A stretch of DNA of 64,000 bases from Hyphomicrobiales bacterium (GCA_900469445.1 UBXM01000001.1:305358-369357); one strand, 5' to 3'; positions 27,515-36,851 are shown, counted from the stretch's first letter. Notes: generated by a model not told the origin, from the sequence alone. Made by a program: numbers and translations.

Positions 27515-28738
27515 TTAGCGCGAAGCGACCGAGAGGTGATTTTCCAGCAAAAACGATGCCGGAACCGGCAATATCCGACCGGAAACGGCATCCAGTGCAG
27601 CCTCGGCCAGCAGATGCGCCACACCGAAACTGACCTTGAAACCTCCCGTCAGCGCGATCACGTTCGCGTGGTCCGGATGAGGCCCGACCATCGGATCCCG
27701 GTCGATCGCCTTGGGGCGCAGACCGGCCCAGCGTTCCACCACCGGAGCATTGGCCAGCGAAGGCACCAGCGCCCTTGCCCTTTCCACAAGATCCTCGAGC
27801 TGCTGATCCGTAGAGAAAGGCTCGTCGAATGTCTCTTCGCTTGTGCTGCCGAGCGCGACATCGCCATTGTCATGCGGCACGAGATAAAGACCGTTGAGAT
27901 AAAGAAGCGGCAGATCCGGGTCCGCTCCTGCCCTAAGCAGGGCCGCCTGCCCCTTGACCGGCTGGCCGATCGGTTGCCGCAACGGATCGGACAAGGCTTC
28001 GATCAGCGGAAAGGCGCCATGACCGGCCGAGACGATGCAGGTGCCGAAGGCGATGCTCGTGCCATCGGCAAACTGCACCCTTCCTGCGGCCCCGTCGATG
28101 CGCGATGCGGCAAGCCCTTCGACCACGGTGACATGACGCCCGGCATTGAGGCTGGCGGCAAGCGTCTCGGTCAGCTTGCGCGGCGAAACTTTCGCAGCAA
28201 ACGTGTCATGCACGATACCCGCCTCGCAGAACGAGGCATCCGGCCAGCCCGGATGCGGCGTCTGATCGGCGACATGCCAGTGAAACCGGCGGCCACCCTG
28301 ATCCCAATGGGTCGCTGCGTCTTCGAAATGACGCAGCGCGATCGCCCGCAGATGCGGTTTCGGCAGCGGGATCAGCCGCCCGGTGCGGCGATAACCGCAG
28401 GACAGCCCTGTCTGCGCCTCGATCTGCGACACTTCGTCCTCGAGCGAAAGCAGCGCGTCGAACTGGAACTGCTTCTTGTCGTTCCACTTGTCCGGCATAT
28501 GCGGCATCAGCGCACCGAGCAATCCGCCGCTGGTGCCGCGCCCGAGTTTTCCGGAATCGACGAGCACGGTGCGGATACCGAGCCGCTCAGCCTTCACCGC
28601 CGCCCAAAGACCCATGATGCCGCCGCCGAGAATGACCAGATCGGCAGACGCCGGCAGGGTCACATCGGCACGCAGGACCGCGGCAGCCCCTACTTCAGAT
28701 TGACCGCCGGCGCCGGCCGGATTATCCGCATTGTTCAT
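27515..28738 (-). CDS. FAD-dependent oxidoreductase (DAO family), possible MnmC oxidase half
   Basis: The 407-residue protein has an N-terminal FAD-binding motif LVILGGGIMGLWAAVKAERL and the DAO-family segments RGTSGGLLGALMPHMP, YLVPHDNGDVALGSTSEE, RWAGLRPKAIDRDPMVGPHP and ALTGGFKVSFGVAHL. In MnmC the oxidase domain removes the carboxymethyl group from cmnm5s2U34 of tRNA. Here it is a separate gene divergent from mnmD, and both start codons share one CATG. The link to tRNA modification is inferred from that partnership; an amino-acid oxidase role is possible. Confidence 0.8.
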   Translation of the reverse strand: MNNADNPAGAGGQSEVGAAAVLRADVTLPASADLVILGGGIMGLWAAVKAERLGIRTVLVDSGKLGRGTSGGLLGALMPHMPDKWNDKKQFQFDALLSLEDEVSQIEAQTGLSCGYRRTGRLIPLPKPHLRAIALRHFEDAATHWDQGGRRFHWHVADQTPHPGWPDASFCEAGIVHDTFAAKVSPRKLTETLAASLNAGRHVTVVEGLAASRIDGAAGRVQFADGTSIAFGTCIVSAGHGAFPLIEALSDPLRQPIGQPVKGQAALLRAGADPDLPLLYLNGLYLVPHDNGDVALGSTSEETFDEPFSTDQQLEDLVERARALVPSLANAPVVERWAGLRPKAIDRDPMVGPHPDHANVIALTGGFKVSFGVAHLLAEAALDAVSGRILPVPASFLLENHLSVASR

Positions 28739-29498
28739 GAGCGACAATGATCCCGAATTGAAGACAGTTGAGGGCGAAAGCCCGGCATTCCAGACACTCG
28801 ACTGGCACGAAGGCGATATGCCGTATTCCCAGGAATTTGGCGATCACTTTTATTGCCGCACCGACGGCCGGCTGGAATGCGGTCACGTCTTCCTGACAGG
28901 CAACGGCTTGCCGGATCGCTGGCAAACCATGTCAGAGGGCGAAACATTCCGCATCGGCGAACTGGGCTTCGGCACCGGCCTGAATTTTTGCGAAACCTGG
29001 CGGCAGTGGACGCTGGCGCGCAAGCCGGGCACGCATCTGCATTTCACCTCCTTCGAACTCTATCCGATGAAGCGAGACGAGATCGACCGCGCGCTTTCCC
29101 GCTGGCCGCAGATCGATGCGCAGCGCCAGGCATTGGCAACAGCATGGCCGGATGAGCCCACCGGACATGTGACGATAGAGATCGACCAACAGACCCGCCT
29201 CACCGTCGTCTGCGGCGCAGCGCTCGATGGCGTCACCGCATCGGAGCCCGATTTCGATGCCTGGTTCCTCGACGGTTTCGCGCCGTCGCGCAATCCCGCC
29301 ATGTGGTCACCCGAACTGATGCAGGCGCTCTTTAACCGCACCAGGCCTTTCGGCAGCTTCGCCACCTACGCCGCCGCCGGCTTCGTCCGCCGCAATCTCG
29401 CAGCCGCAGGCTTTACCGTCGAACGCCGCCCCGGCTTTGCCGGCAAACGCGAAATGCTCTGCGGCATGCGCCCGGATTTGGAGACTGCGGACGACTGA
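28737..29498 (+). CDS. mnmD: tRNA (mnm5s2U34)-methyltransferase MnmD
   Basis: The 253-residue protein is the methyltransferase half of MnmC, transferring a methyl group from SAM to nm5s2U at the wobble position. It has YSQEFGDHFYCRTDGRLECG, the SAM motif IGELGFGTGLNFCETWRQW, the acidic FDAWFLDGFAPSRNPAMWSP motif and the C-terminal TYAAAGFVRRNLAAAGFTV and GKREML. ATG 28737 is preferred to a TTG at 28731. There is no clear Shine-Dalgarno site, suggesting a leaderless or very short leader mRNA. Confidence 0.9.
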   Translation: MSDNDPELKTVEGESPAFQTLDWHEGDMPYSQEFGDHFYCRTDGRLECGHVFLTGNGLPDRWQTMSEGETFRIGELGFGTGLNFCETWRQWTLARKPGTHLHFTSFELYPMKRDEIDRALSRWPQIDAQRQALATAWPDEPTGHVTIEIDQQTRLTVVCGAALDGVTASEPDFDAWFLDGFAPSRNPAMWSPELMQALFNRTRPFGSFATYAAAGFVRRNLAAAGFTVERRPGFAGKREMLCGMRPDLETADD

Positions 29499-29616
29499 TC
29501 GCGGACATCCGTCATCCGGTGAGAGATGGCGGCTTTCGGCCCTAAGCTGACTTTATGAGACTGGCTGGCGCTTTATCGTCTGCGTTTTGTCAGGCCTGCT
29601 CGCCCCGACTCTCGCA

Positions 29617-30375
29617 TCAAGCAATCTGGACGCTGAAGCCGCCATCGACCATGAAGACCGAACCGATGACAAAGCTTGCGCGGTCGGACGCGAGGAAGGC
29701 TACGGCCTCAGCAATCTCCCGAGGGTCGGCAGAGCGACCGATGGGGGCCGCCTTTCCGTGTTCGGTCAAAAACTCATGGCCGTCGTCGCGGAAAGTGTGA
29801 AGCAGATTGGTGACCACATCTCCTGAGCCGACCGCGTTGACCCGGATGCCATGAGGAGCCATCTCCAGCGCGAGCGCCCGGGTCAACTGCGCGACCGCAC
29901 CTTTAGAGGCCGCATACGGGGCAATACCCTGGAACGCGAAGAAGGAAGCATAGGAGGCAATGTTAACGATTGCACCCTGTTTATTGGGTAGCATCGCTTT
30001 GGCGGCCTCCCGGGAAAACAGGAAATAGCCAGTCGAATTGATCGCCATGACCTTTTCCCACTCTTCGCGCGTCGTATCGACCACCGCCTGGTAGTTGATG
30101 TAGCCGGCATTGTTGACGAGGATGTCGAGCTTACCGAACCGCTCGACGGCGGTTGCGACAGCCCTTTCCGCACTGCCATCGACCGTCACGTCGGCAACCA
30201 GCGGCACAAGGCTGGCGGACGCCATGCCGTTTACGGACCTGTCTTGGTCGACGGCGACCACCTTTGCACCGCGTTCGACGAACAGTTCGGCAATTCCCCG
30301 TCCGATTCCGCTTGCGGCTCCGGTGGCGATGGCCACCTTGCCGAGCACCTCATCTGGACTGTTGTTATCAGCCAT
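29617..30375 (-). CDS. SDR-family oxidoreductase
   Basis: The 252-residue short-chain dehydrogenase has the cofactor motif ATGAASGIGRGIAE, NNAGYINY, the catalytic Ser in NIASYASF and YAASKGAV (YxxxK). The C-terminus GSVFMVDGGFSV is typical. VVAVDQD after beta-2 (Asp) suggests NAD preference. GGAGAAAACAG lies before ATG 30375; a GTG 21 bases upstream is not preferred. It probably forms an operon with the preceding SDR gene; substrate unknown. Confidence 0.87.
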   Translation of the reverse strand: MADNNSPDEVLGKVAIATGAASGIGRGIAELFVERGAKVVAVDQDRSVNGMASASLVPLVADVTVDGSAERAVATAVERFGKLDILVNNAGYINYQAVVDTTREEWEKVMAINSTGYFLFSREAAKAMLPNKQGAIVNIASYASFFAFQGIAPYAASKGAVAQLTRALALEMAPHGIRVNAVGSGDVVTNLLHTFRDDGHEFLTEHGKAAPIGRSADPREIAEAVAFLASDRASFVIGSVFMVDGGFSVQIA

Positions 30376-30423
30376 CTGTTTTCTCCAATCTGTCACGGTT
30401 TTCCAGGCAGGCTTGTCGGAGGT

Positions 30424-31170
30424 TCACCAGGGATATGCTCCATCGGGTCCGGTGAAACTTCCGGTCGGGCTTTCCGTATCCAAGGCTGCAAGGACAAGTG
30501 GTCTGGCTCCGACCTCGACGCTGTCCGTTCCCTGGAAGTCATTGATGGCGGTTGCCGTGTAACCTGGACCAGCCGCTCGAACCTTGATCCCGGCTCCCTC
30601 GAGCTCAATGGCGAGCGCCATGGTGATCGCGTTGAGGGCTGTCTTCGACGCGGAGTAGGTGACGCCATAAGATGGACGGAAAGGAAAACTCGGATCGGCG
30701 TTAAGGGTCAGCGAAGCCACTCCGCTCGAAACATTCACGATGCGCCCCGCAGAAGACGATCGGATCAATGGCAGCATCGTCTGCGTTACAGCGAGGACGC
30801 CGAAGACGTTGGTCTCGAAGACGGCGCGGACTTCGTCGACCGGTGCTACACTTGCGACGCTTGCGACGACGACTTCATCGCCCGATCCATATCTCCCGGA
30901 TTGAACGATCCCGGCGTTGTTGACGAGGAGATCAAGACGGCCGAATTCCGCCTTGATGCGCTCTGCGGCTCTCGCGATGCTTTCCGCATCGGTGACGTCG
31001 AGCTGGATGGCCACAGCGCCATCCCCTATCTCCTCGGCCGCCATCTGGCCGTTCGCGAAATCACGCGACCCCACAAGGACGACGTAGCCGTTTTTGACAA
31101 GCTCTTTGGCGACCTGCTTGCCGAGTCCTTTGTTAGCCCCGGTTACCAGGGCAGTCATCTTCTCCTGCAT
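30424..31170 (-). CDS. SDR-family oxidoreductase (carbonyl-reductase-like)
   Basis: The 248-residue enzyme has VTGANKGLGKQVAKEL, NNAGIV, NVSSGVASL and YSASKTALN (YxxxK). The GANKGLG form and the VLVGSRD segment (Arg after beta-2) point to the NADPH-using carbonyl-reductase-like branch. It ends with FTGPDGAYPW, a tail common in these annotated SDRs. It is 105 bases downstream of a LysR gene on the same strand. No substrate can be named. Confidence 0.86.
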   Translation of the reverse strand: MQEKMTALVTGANKGLGKQVAKELVKNGYVVLVGSRDFANGQMAAEEIGDGAVAIQLDVTDAESIARAAERIKAEFGRLDLLVNNAGIVQSGRYGSGDEVVVASVASVAPVDEVRAVFETNVFGVLAVTQTMLPLIRSSSAGRIVNVSSGVASLTLNADPSFPFRPSYGVTYSASKTALNAITMALAIELEGAGIKVRAAGPGYTATAINDFQGTDSVEVGARPLVLAALDTESPTGSFTGPDGAYPW

Positions 31171-31275
31171 TTTTTCGTGGTCCTCTGCGCTGTATGCCCT
31201 CGCAGCACGCGTGAGCTTGTCTTGGCAGAGTTAGGCGACCTTGAAGGTTATAGAAGGCCGTGACGAGACTAGCTT

Positions 31276-32199
31276 CTATTCCCTGATGGAATGGGTTTCA
31301 TGGAGCCGGAGGCTTGGCTCCTCATCGACGCACTGCATGATGAAGTCGCTTACGACGCGTACGCGGTGTGGAATCCGAGTGCTGCTGAAGACAGCATTGA
31401 GGGGGAGTGGATCAGCGACGAAGTCGGTGAGCAATTCCACCAGGTCGCCGGACCGGAGTTCAGCATCGAAGAGCGCACGCGCGCTCTGCACGATACCGAG
31501 GCCTGCGAGGGCGGCCGAGCGCATGTCAGCCGGACTGTTTGCGCTGAAGATTCCTGCAGTGGGTGATAGAGTGTCCCGGTCGCTGTTTGTAAAATGCCAG
31601 TTGCTGATTGCGCCAAGATATCGATTTGGTAAGAGGCTGTGCGTGGTGAGGTCCGATGGCTTGGTCGGCACCCCGCGATTTGCCAGGTAAGCGGGGCTGG
31701 CAACGGTCGCGAACCGCATGCTTCCTATCCTGCGCGCTACCAGTCCGGAGCTTTCTAGGTGGCCGACACGAATGGCGAGATCAAGGCCCTCCTGGACGAG
31801 ATCAGCATGCCGCTCCGAGACAACGACCTCAATGGCGACGTCGGGAAAGCGCAGGTAGAAATCAGGTAGTTTTGGAACGATGATCATGCTGGTCAGGATC
31901 GGCGGGACCGCAACCCTAACGGCACCATTCGGTCGGTCATGTCCAAGGCCCACAAGGCTCTCGGCATCATCCAGATCGCTCAGAACGCGAACGGCTGCCT
32001 CATAAAATTCAACTCCCGTTGGCGTTGGTCGCAGGGCACGCGACGTTCGAATGAGCAATTGCGCCCCAAGTCGGCGCTCCAATGCCGCGATTTGTTTGCT
32101 GACTGTTGGCTGCCCTACGCCAAGTTCGCGGGCAGCTTGGGAGAAGCTTCCACTATCAACAACACGAATGAAGAACTGTAACCCTGCGAGCCTATCCAT
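31276..32199 (-). CDS. LysR-family regulator
   Basis: The 307-residue protein starts MDRLAGLQFFIRVVDSGSFS and has the winged helix-turn-helix (AARELGVGQPTVSKQIAALE) and a LysR substrate domain with the YLANRGVPTKPSDL loop and FSANSPADMRSAALAGLGIV. This is the CrgA/DmlR-like branch, which often regulates adjacent oxidoreductases. It precedes two SDR genes on the same strand and probably controls them. ATG 32199 is chosen by homology over an in-frame start 24 bases upstream. Confidence 0.87.
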   Translation of the reverse strand: MDRLAGLQFFIRVVDSGSFSQAARELGVGQPTVSKQIAALERRLGAQLLIRTSRALRPTPTGVEFYEAAVRVLSDLDDAESLVGLGHDRPNGAVRVAVPPILTSMIIVPKLPDFYLRFPDVAIEVVVSERHADLVQEGLDLAIRVGHLESSGLVARRIGSMRFATVASPAYLANRGVPTKPSDLTTHSLLPNRYLGAISNWHFTNSDRDTLSPTAGIFSANSPADMRSAALAGLGIVQSARALFDAELRSGDLVELLTDFVADPLPLNAVFSSTRIPHRVRVVSDFIMQCVDEEPSLRLHETHSIRE

Positions 32200-32371
32200 T
32201 CTTCGAGAGAATAGGGCTCGCACGTATCCTTTGCCAGTCTTCGGGAGATAAAGCTAATGGTGCCGGGATTTAAGGCGAGGCGATCACGCCAGCCTATGAC
32301 GGCATCCAGCCCTAATCGGTCATTGCCATCCACATCTGCAAGTCTAACGATACTACCCGTTTTGAAGACTA

Positions 32372-33397
32372 TCAGTGCCGATCGGCCCGTAGCTCCGTCA
32401 GCCCTTCTTCCCTTGAGATGACGGGGGCGTAGCCCAGCTCCCGACGGGCCTTGCCGATGTCGAAAGTGACTTCGACCGCCGAGGTGGCATAGGCCTGCAG
32501 GGTCAGCGGCGGTATGATCCGTCCGCCCGATACATTTGCCATCAGATCGCCGATCGCCGCGACGGCGCGAACGACGAAGCGAGGCACGGTCTTTTCGGGA
32601 GCGGCGTGTCCCTTTGCTTCGATCAGCGCCATAACCATCGCCCGGAACGCCACGGGTTCTCCATCCGAGATGAAATACACCTCGCCACCGCGGCCACGTA
32701 AGAGTGCAAGTTCGACGGCATGGCAAAGATTGGCGACATGGGTTGTCGAGGTCAGGTAGGTGCCGCCGGAAATCCACGCAAACTTTCCGGAGCGAACCGC
32801 TTCCAGCAGCGTCGGCAGCGCGGTCGTGTCGTCACGGCCCCAGACGAAGCGGGGGCGCAGCACGACAACCGGGAAGTCGGGACCATTGGCCGCCAACGCG
32901 ATCAGCTCGGCCGCGGCCTTGGAGCGGGAATAACCGCCCGCCGGTTTTCTGGGCAAGGGCATGGTCTCATCCACATTGACCACCGGCCTGCCCGTGGCGA
33001 GCACGGATTCCGTGCTGAGATGGATGACCTTGGAAATGCCGGCGGCACGGGCAGCTTGGAGCACTGCCTGCGTGCCGTCCTCGTTGACGCGGCGCTGCCT
33101 CTCGGTCGCCGGACCGTGGTCGGTGTCGGCGGCGGCGTGAACCAATGCATCACACCCTGCCATTCCATTGGCGAGACCGGCATCGAAAAAGTCGCCCCGA
33201 AACGGAACAGCGCCGAGTGCCCGAACGATTTCCGCCGAGGCATCGCAGCGAACCAGAGCTGTCAATGCAATACCAGGGGCAACAAAATGACGGATCAAAT
33301 TGCGGCCCACATAACCGCTGCCACCCGTCAGAAAGATATGTCGAAACGGGACGCGTTTATCCGTGGCCGCGGCCGGTGCGGCAATGCTGTCTGTCAT
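32372..33397 (-). CDS. NAD-dependent epimerase/dehydratase (3-beta-HSD-like)
   Basis: The 341-residue extended SDR has FLTGGSGYVGRNLIRHFVAP, VHAAADTDHGP, HLSTESVLATG, the YxxxK in GGYSRSKAAAE, and VVLRPRFVWGRDDTTALP. Such proteins act on sugar nucleotides or sterol-like substrates; no specificity is apparent. CAGGTGAATGAC lies before ATG 33397. It starts 27 bases after the TetR gene and is presumably its target. Confidence 0.85.
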   Translation of the reverse strand: MTDSIAAPAAATDKRVPFRHIFLTGGSGYVGRNLIRHFVAPGIALTALVRCDASAEIVRALGAVPFRGDFFDAGLANGMAGCDALVHAAADTDHGPATERQRRVNEDGTQAVLQAARAAGISKVIHLSTESVLATGRPVVNVDETMPLPRKPAGGYSRSKAAAELIALAANGPDFPVVVLRPRFVWGRDDTTALPTLLEAVRSGKFAWISGGTYLTSTTHVANLCHAVELALLRGRGGEVYFISDGEPVAFRAMVMALIEAKGHAAPEKTVPRFVVRAVAAIGDLMANVSGGRIIPPLTLQAYATSAVEVTFDIGKARRELGYAPVISREEGLTELRADRH

Positions 33398-33424
33398 GTC
33401 ATTCACCTGATGGGACTTTGAGTG

Positions 33425-34009
33425 TCAGCCCGTCTTGACGTCGGAGAGGTCCACCTCACCCGGTTGCGCCGTCACGAGCCAGTTGATCTGGCGCAGTACC
33501 CTGGCTCGGTCTTCCTGCGAGAAATGATGGAAATCGAGATGCTCGAGAAATTTCAGCCCTTCGAGCGCCAGATAGGCCAGAAGCGCGCCGCGCGGTGACG
33601 GCGAGGTATCCGTTATACGGGCAATGGTCCGCTCCTGGCTCTGCTGCATCTTTCTGCGCAATCCCTCATCAAGGGCAAGAGCAGCGCTGAGGTTCAGGGC
33701 GACGGCCTTGAACTCCTCCGCCGGCGGTTCGGCAGCCGCTAATATCCGGCCCCGGATCGCCCGATCATCCGAAAGTCCGATCCGTTCCTCTATCCCGGCA
33801 TGAATGGCCGTATCGCGTTCGAAGGCGCGATCGACGATGGCCTCGACCAATGCCTGCTTGGACTTATGGTCGTAAAGCACGCTTGCCTTGTTGACGCCCG
33901 CCTCTCTGGCGACTGCGTCGATCGTCAGATTGGCCGCACCGTCACGCCCGACGACACGCTCGGCCGCGTCGAGGACAGCTTGCTGATCGATAATCCGTTT
34001 CCTGCCCAT
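33425..34009 (-). CDS. TetR-family regulator
   Basis: The 194-residue protein has the DNA-binding helices IDQQAVLDAAERVVGRDG, LTIDAVAREAGVNKASVLYD and HKSKQALV, followed by a C-terminal ligand domain of the TetR_C-33 look (ALLAYLALEGLKFLEHLDFH). It is the first gene of a likely two-gene operon with the epimerase. A palindrome at 34019-34052, just upstream of ATG 34009, is a candidate self-operator. Confidence 0.86.
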   Translation of the reverse strand: MGRKRIIDQQAVLDAAERVVGRDGAANLTIDAVAREAGVNKASVLYDHKSKQALVEAIVDRAFERDTAIHAGIEERIGLSDDRAIRGRILAAAEPPAEEFKAVALNLSAALALDEGLRRKMQQSQERTIARITDTSPSPRGALLAYLALEGLKFLEHLDFHHFSQEDRARVLRQINWLVTAQPGEVDLSDVKTG

Positions 34010-34327
34010 CGTCCGATCCGATTATTTCCATCCAGATGGTTATAAATAATCGTCGTGAGCGATGTCAAGCCGAAGCGACCGACGGAAGTCAGCAACGGCG
34101 CTTTTGAGCCATATCAGCTATAGTCTCCAAACATTGCGGTGAGACCGCCCTCGCCCCACCTTCCCCTCGCCACGTCCTTCCCCGGCGGACTGATCTTCAC
34201 AAATGCATTGAAGCTTTCAGCGCGGCCACATACACCGTGCCGGCGCAAGTTCTCGATGATTGCGACGCCGATGCTTCATCCACCGGAGCGCGGATCGGTT
34301 TGAATGGAAGCTGACAAAGGAATGCAG
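34010..34327. promoter_or_regulatory. Divergent promoter region with TetR operator-like palindrome
   Basis: No gene is seen in these 318 bases. At 34019-34052 CGATTATTTCCATC is followed by CA and GATGG-TTAT-AAATAATCG. The inner CCATC/GATGG arms and the outer 9-bp CGATTATTT/AAATAATCG arms are complementary, with four extra bases on one side. Its position 10-43 bases before the TetR start fits a self-repression operator. The rest shows no clear signal. Confidence 0.45.
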
Positions 34328-34726
34328 ATGTCGATCACCGTACAGAAAACAATCCCCGCTGCGCGGATGCGTCAGTTCAACCAGATGGTCGAGCGCTGGC
34401 TTCAGGAAGGTCCGATCAAGCTCGCGACCAATGCCACGATCACCGCGATGGACAATGCCGAAATCCCCAAGGATGAACAGGCCGCGATCATCGAGGACCG
34501 GGATATCATCATGAAGCACAATATGCGCCTCGGCCTCATCAGCGAAGTCTTCGCGGCCGCCATCGAGAAGGCGGTGAAAACGTCTCGGTCGGGAACCGAA
34601 GCGCAGGACGAGATCGCCCGGCTGATCGTCACCGCAGTCGGCATCCGCCAGGACGACGACAGTGAAGTGGTGACATTCACCTTCACCACCCAAAGCGAGG
34701 CGGATGTATTCGAAGCGGCTGCCTGA
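34328..34726 (+). CDS. Hypothetical protein, 132 aa
   Basis: The product is soluble, has no signal peptide or membrane helix and is mixed helical with a strongly hydrophilic sequence (AIIEDRDIIMKHNMRLGL, EVVTFTFTTQSEADVFEAAA). I do not recognise the family. AAAGGA lies seven bases before ATG 34328; ATGs at 34304 and 34322 are alternatives. Codon use and GC content look native. It stands alone between a TetR-epimerase operon and a long empty stretch. Confidence 0.6.
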   Translation: MSITVQKTIPAARMRQFNQMVERWLQEGPIKLATNATITAMDNAEIPKDEQAAIIEDRDIIMKHNMRLGLISEVFAAAIEKAVKTSRSGTEAQDEIARLIVTAVGIRQDDDSEVVTFTFTTQSEADVFEAAA

Positions 34727-35220
34727 AGGCATCGCTGCGAGAGGCTTTCAGCCGATGACTGGCGGGCATGACAGGTCCGCCCGCTCTCTTGTGACGCAGC
34801 CCAGCAGCCCCCGGAGCCCCCTCGCAGCCGATGCCGCCGCCACGTCAGGACGGTCGGAACCTCGTCACTGATTGCGCTCGCGACAAGCGGACAAGCGATG
34901 TCCGCCCACCGCCCTAGGTTGGTACGGTAGCGTTTAATGGACAACCTGGATTAGCTGTGGCTAAATGTCGCCGGGCTGCGAATGCGCAGCTTTGACCTCC
35001 AGTCAAGATACGAGGCCTCTCGGAGCCACACGAGGGGCCTCCCTCTGCCAGCCCCGGGCTCCCCTTCTGTACGGTCGCGAAACCTTTTTTCGTTCGGGCA
35101 CTCGGCTATATCGATAACCGGGGTGCGGGGCAGGCTTGTCTGCCTCCGAAGTAGTGGCTTTACAGCTGCGTCAACCGAAGCGACGCGGGCACCCCACCAA
35201 GATTGGGCGACCCGGAACGG
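34727..35220. other. Intergenic region without convincing gene
   Basis: In these 494 bases I see no frame with a ribosome site or recognisable protein. The only structure is GCTGCG-AATG-CGCAGC at 34975-34990, followed by TTTG, a possible weak terminator. The stretch 35010-35070 is rich in short GC repeats (GAGGCC and GGCCTC) without a clear role. It separates two genes that converge here. Confidence 0.4.
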
Positions 35221-35958
35221 TCATTGCATGATCAGCCCGCCATCGACCGCGTATTGGCTTCCCGTGACATAGGACGCGTCTGACGAAAGAAGGAAAAGCG
35301 CAACGGCGGCTGCTTCTTCGGGCGTGCCGACACGGCCAAGAGGAACCTGGTCCACAACAAAGCTCTCGAAACCTCGGCGTGCTTCGTCCGGAAGAAAACT
35401 TCGGAAATTCGTCTCGATCGGCCCGGGCACCAAGGTGTTTACCCGGATCCCACGCGGCGCAAGCGCGGTAGCCCACGATCTGGCCATAGCGACGACTGCA
35501 CCTTTTGTTGCGGCATAGAGACCGGTTGCTGCCGCACCTTCATAGGTCGAACTGGACGATGTAACGACAACCGACGCTCCGGCGGCAAGGTGCGGAGACA
35601 ATGCGGCGAGCTGAAGCATCGGGCCGCGGACGTTGGTTGCCATCATGCGGTCGAATTCGGAAGCGACCAACTCTTCCGGCGATCCGAGCGTTGCATAAGC
35701 AGCGTTAAGCCACAGGCCATCCAGCGGCCCCACGGAAGCAACGGTTTGCGCCAATGCCGTAGCAGTCGGTTCTGCAGCGTCGTTTCTAATAACGACAGCC
35801 TTGTCTTGAAACTCCAGTTTCGCAGATGTCAGGCGCTCCTCATTCAAGCCTGTCAAAAGCACCGTGCCACCTTCGGCGATGACGCGCCGTGCTCCGACCA
35901 ACCCCATACCGCTTGTACCACCGGTGATTAAAATGCGTTTGTCGCGAAAGCGGCCCAT
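35221..35958 (-). CDS. SDR-family oxidoreductase
   Basis: The 245-residue short-chain dehydrogenase has ITGGTSGMGLVGARRVIAEG, LNAAYATLG (a variant of NNAG), VTSSSSTYEG with the catalytic Ser, and YAATKGAVVAM (YxxxK). The last residues YAVDGGLIMQ are normal for the family. AAGGAG lies six bases before ATG 35958. The NNAG-to-LNAA change is seen in several active SDRs. It is alone, and nothing identifies the substrate. Confidence 0.86.
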   Translation of the reverse strand: MGRFRDKRILITGGTSGMGLVGARRVIAEGGTVLLTGLNEERLTSAKLEFQDKAVVIRNDAAEPTATALAQTVASVGPLDGLWLNAAYATLGSPEELVASEFDRMMATNVRGPMLQLAALSPHLAAGASVVVTSSSSTYEGAAATGLYAATKGAVVAMARSWATALAPRGIRVNTLVPGPIETNFRSFLPDEARRGFESFVVDQVPLGRVGTPEEAAAVALFLLSSDASYVTGSQYAVDGGLIMQ

Positions 35959-36222
35959 CGTCATCTCCTTAAGTAGCATTTAGTTTTGAAACACTGCCTT
36001 TTACCCGCGCGGAGACATTTCTGGCAACGTCCACAATTGGCGCCTGCGTGCCATGACACCATTCGGACAACGCCAGCCAGCTTGCCCGCACTGCCAACCG
36101 CGACCGGATGATCTCCGCGCAAGGCCCCCTCGCCCGCACATGGCTGCCATTCGAAATTTGCACCTGCATCCTTCTGCCGCAGGGGCGAAAGAGGGGTGTG
36201 CGTACAACATAGGAATTTCAGC

Positions 36223-36792
36223 ATGTCATTGAAGCTCAACGTGATCATCGGCAGCACCCGTCCGGGCCGTGCCGGCCCCGCCATCGGCAAATGGGCCGCC
36301 GAACAGGCCACGAAACACGGCAAGTTCGAAGTCGAACTCGTCGATCTCGCCGATTTCAATCTGCCGCTTCTCGACGAACCCAACCATCCGCGCCTGCAGA
36401 AATACGAGCATGAGCACACCAGGCGCTGGTCCGCCAGCGTCGCGTCGGCCGATGCCTATCTCTTCCTCACCCCGGAATACGACTATTACCCCAATGCGGC
36501 GCTGATCAACGCGCTGCAGGTCCTGTCGCTAGAATGGTCGTTCAAGCCTGCCGGCGTTTTGAGCTACGCCCACGTCTCCGGCGGCCTTCGCGCCGCGCAG
36601 GAACTGCGCATGCTGATTTCCAACCTCAACATGATGCCGATCCCGCAGACCGTACCGATCCCGTTCTTCACCAACTTCATCGACGAGAACAAGGTCTTCA
36701 ACCCGACCGAACCGATGAACCAGGGGCTGGTGGCCGCACTCGACCAGCTGGCGAACTGGGCCACGGCATTGAAGACCGGCCGTAAGGGCTAA
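36223..36792 (+). CDS. NADPH-dependent FMN reductase family protein
   Basis: The 189-residue flavodoxin-like protein starts with the FMN phosphate loop IIGSTRPGRAGPAIGKW and has the second flavin contact LTPEYDYYPNAALINALQVL and SGGLRAAQELR. The family covers NAD(P)H:FMN and azo- or chromate reductases and quinone reductases. AGGA lies before ATG 36223. A strong intrinsic terminator follows at 36825. No partner gene is adjacent. Confidence 0.87.
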   Translation: MSLKLNVIIGSTRPGRAGPAIGKWAAEQATKHGKFEVELVDLADFNLPLLDEPNHPRLQKYEHEHTRRWSASVASADAYLFLTPEYDYYPNAALINALQVLSLEWSFKPAGVLSYAHVSGGLRAAQELRMLISNLNMMPIPQTVPIPFFTNFIDENKVFNPTEPMNQGLVAALDQLANWATALKTGRKG

Positions 36793-36824
36793 AGTCTCGG
36801 ACGATATCGAGATACGAAGACAGC

Positions 36825-36851
36825 GGAGCCCATGACAATGGGCTCCTTTTT
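36825..36851 (+). terminator. Intrinsic terminator after the FMN reductase gene
   Basis: GGAGCCCAT (36825-36833) pairs perfectly with ATGGGCTCC around a GACA loop and is followed by TTTTTA. It ends plus-strand transcription 33 bases after the stop codon and prevents read-through into the opposing histidine kinase gene. Confidence 0.88.

Noticed and set aside
29617..31170. The two adjacent SDR genes as a tandem duplication.
   Set aside because: They differ in cofactor motif and throughout the sequence, so they are separate family members, not a recent copy.
34982..35272. A 96-residue open frame on the plus strand in the long empty region.
   Set aside because: No ribosome site, Ser/Pro-rich random composition and overlap with the end of the SDR gene.
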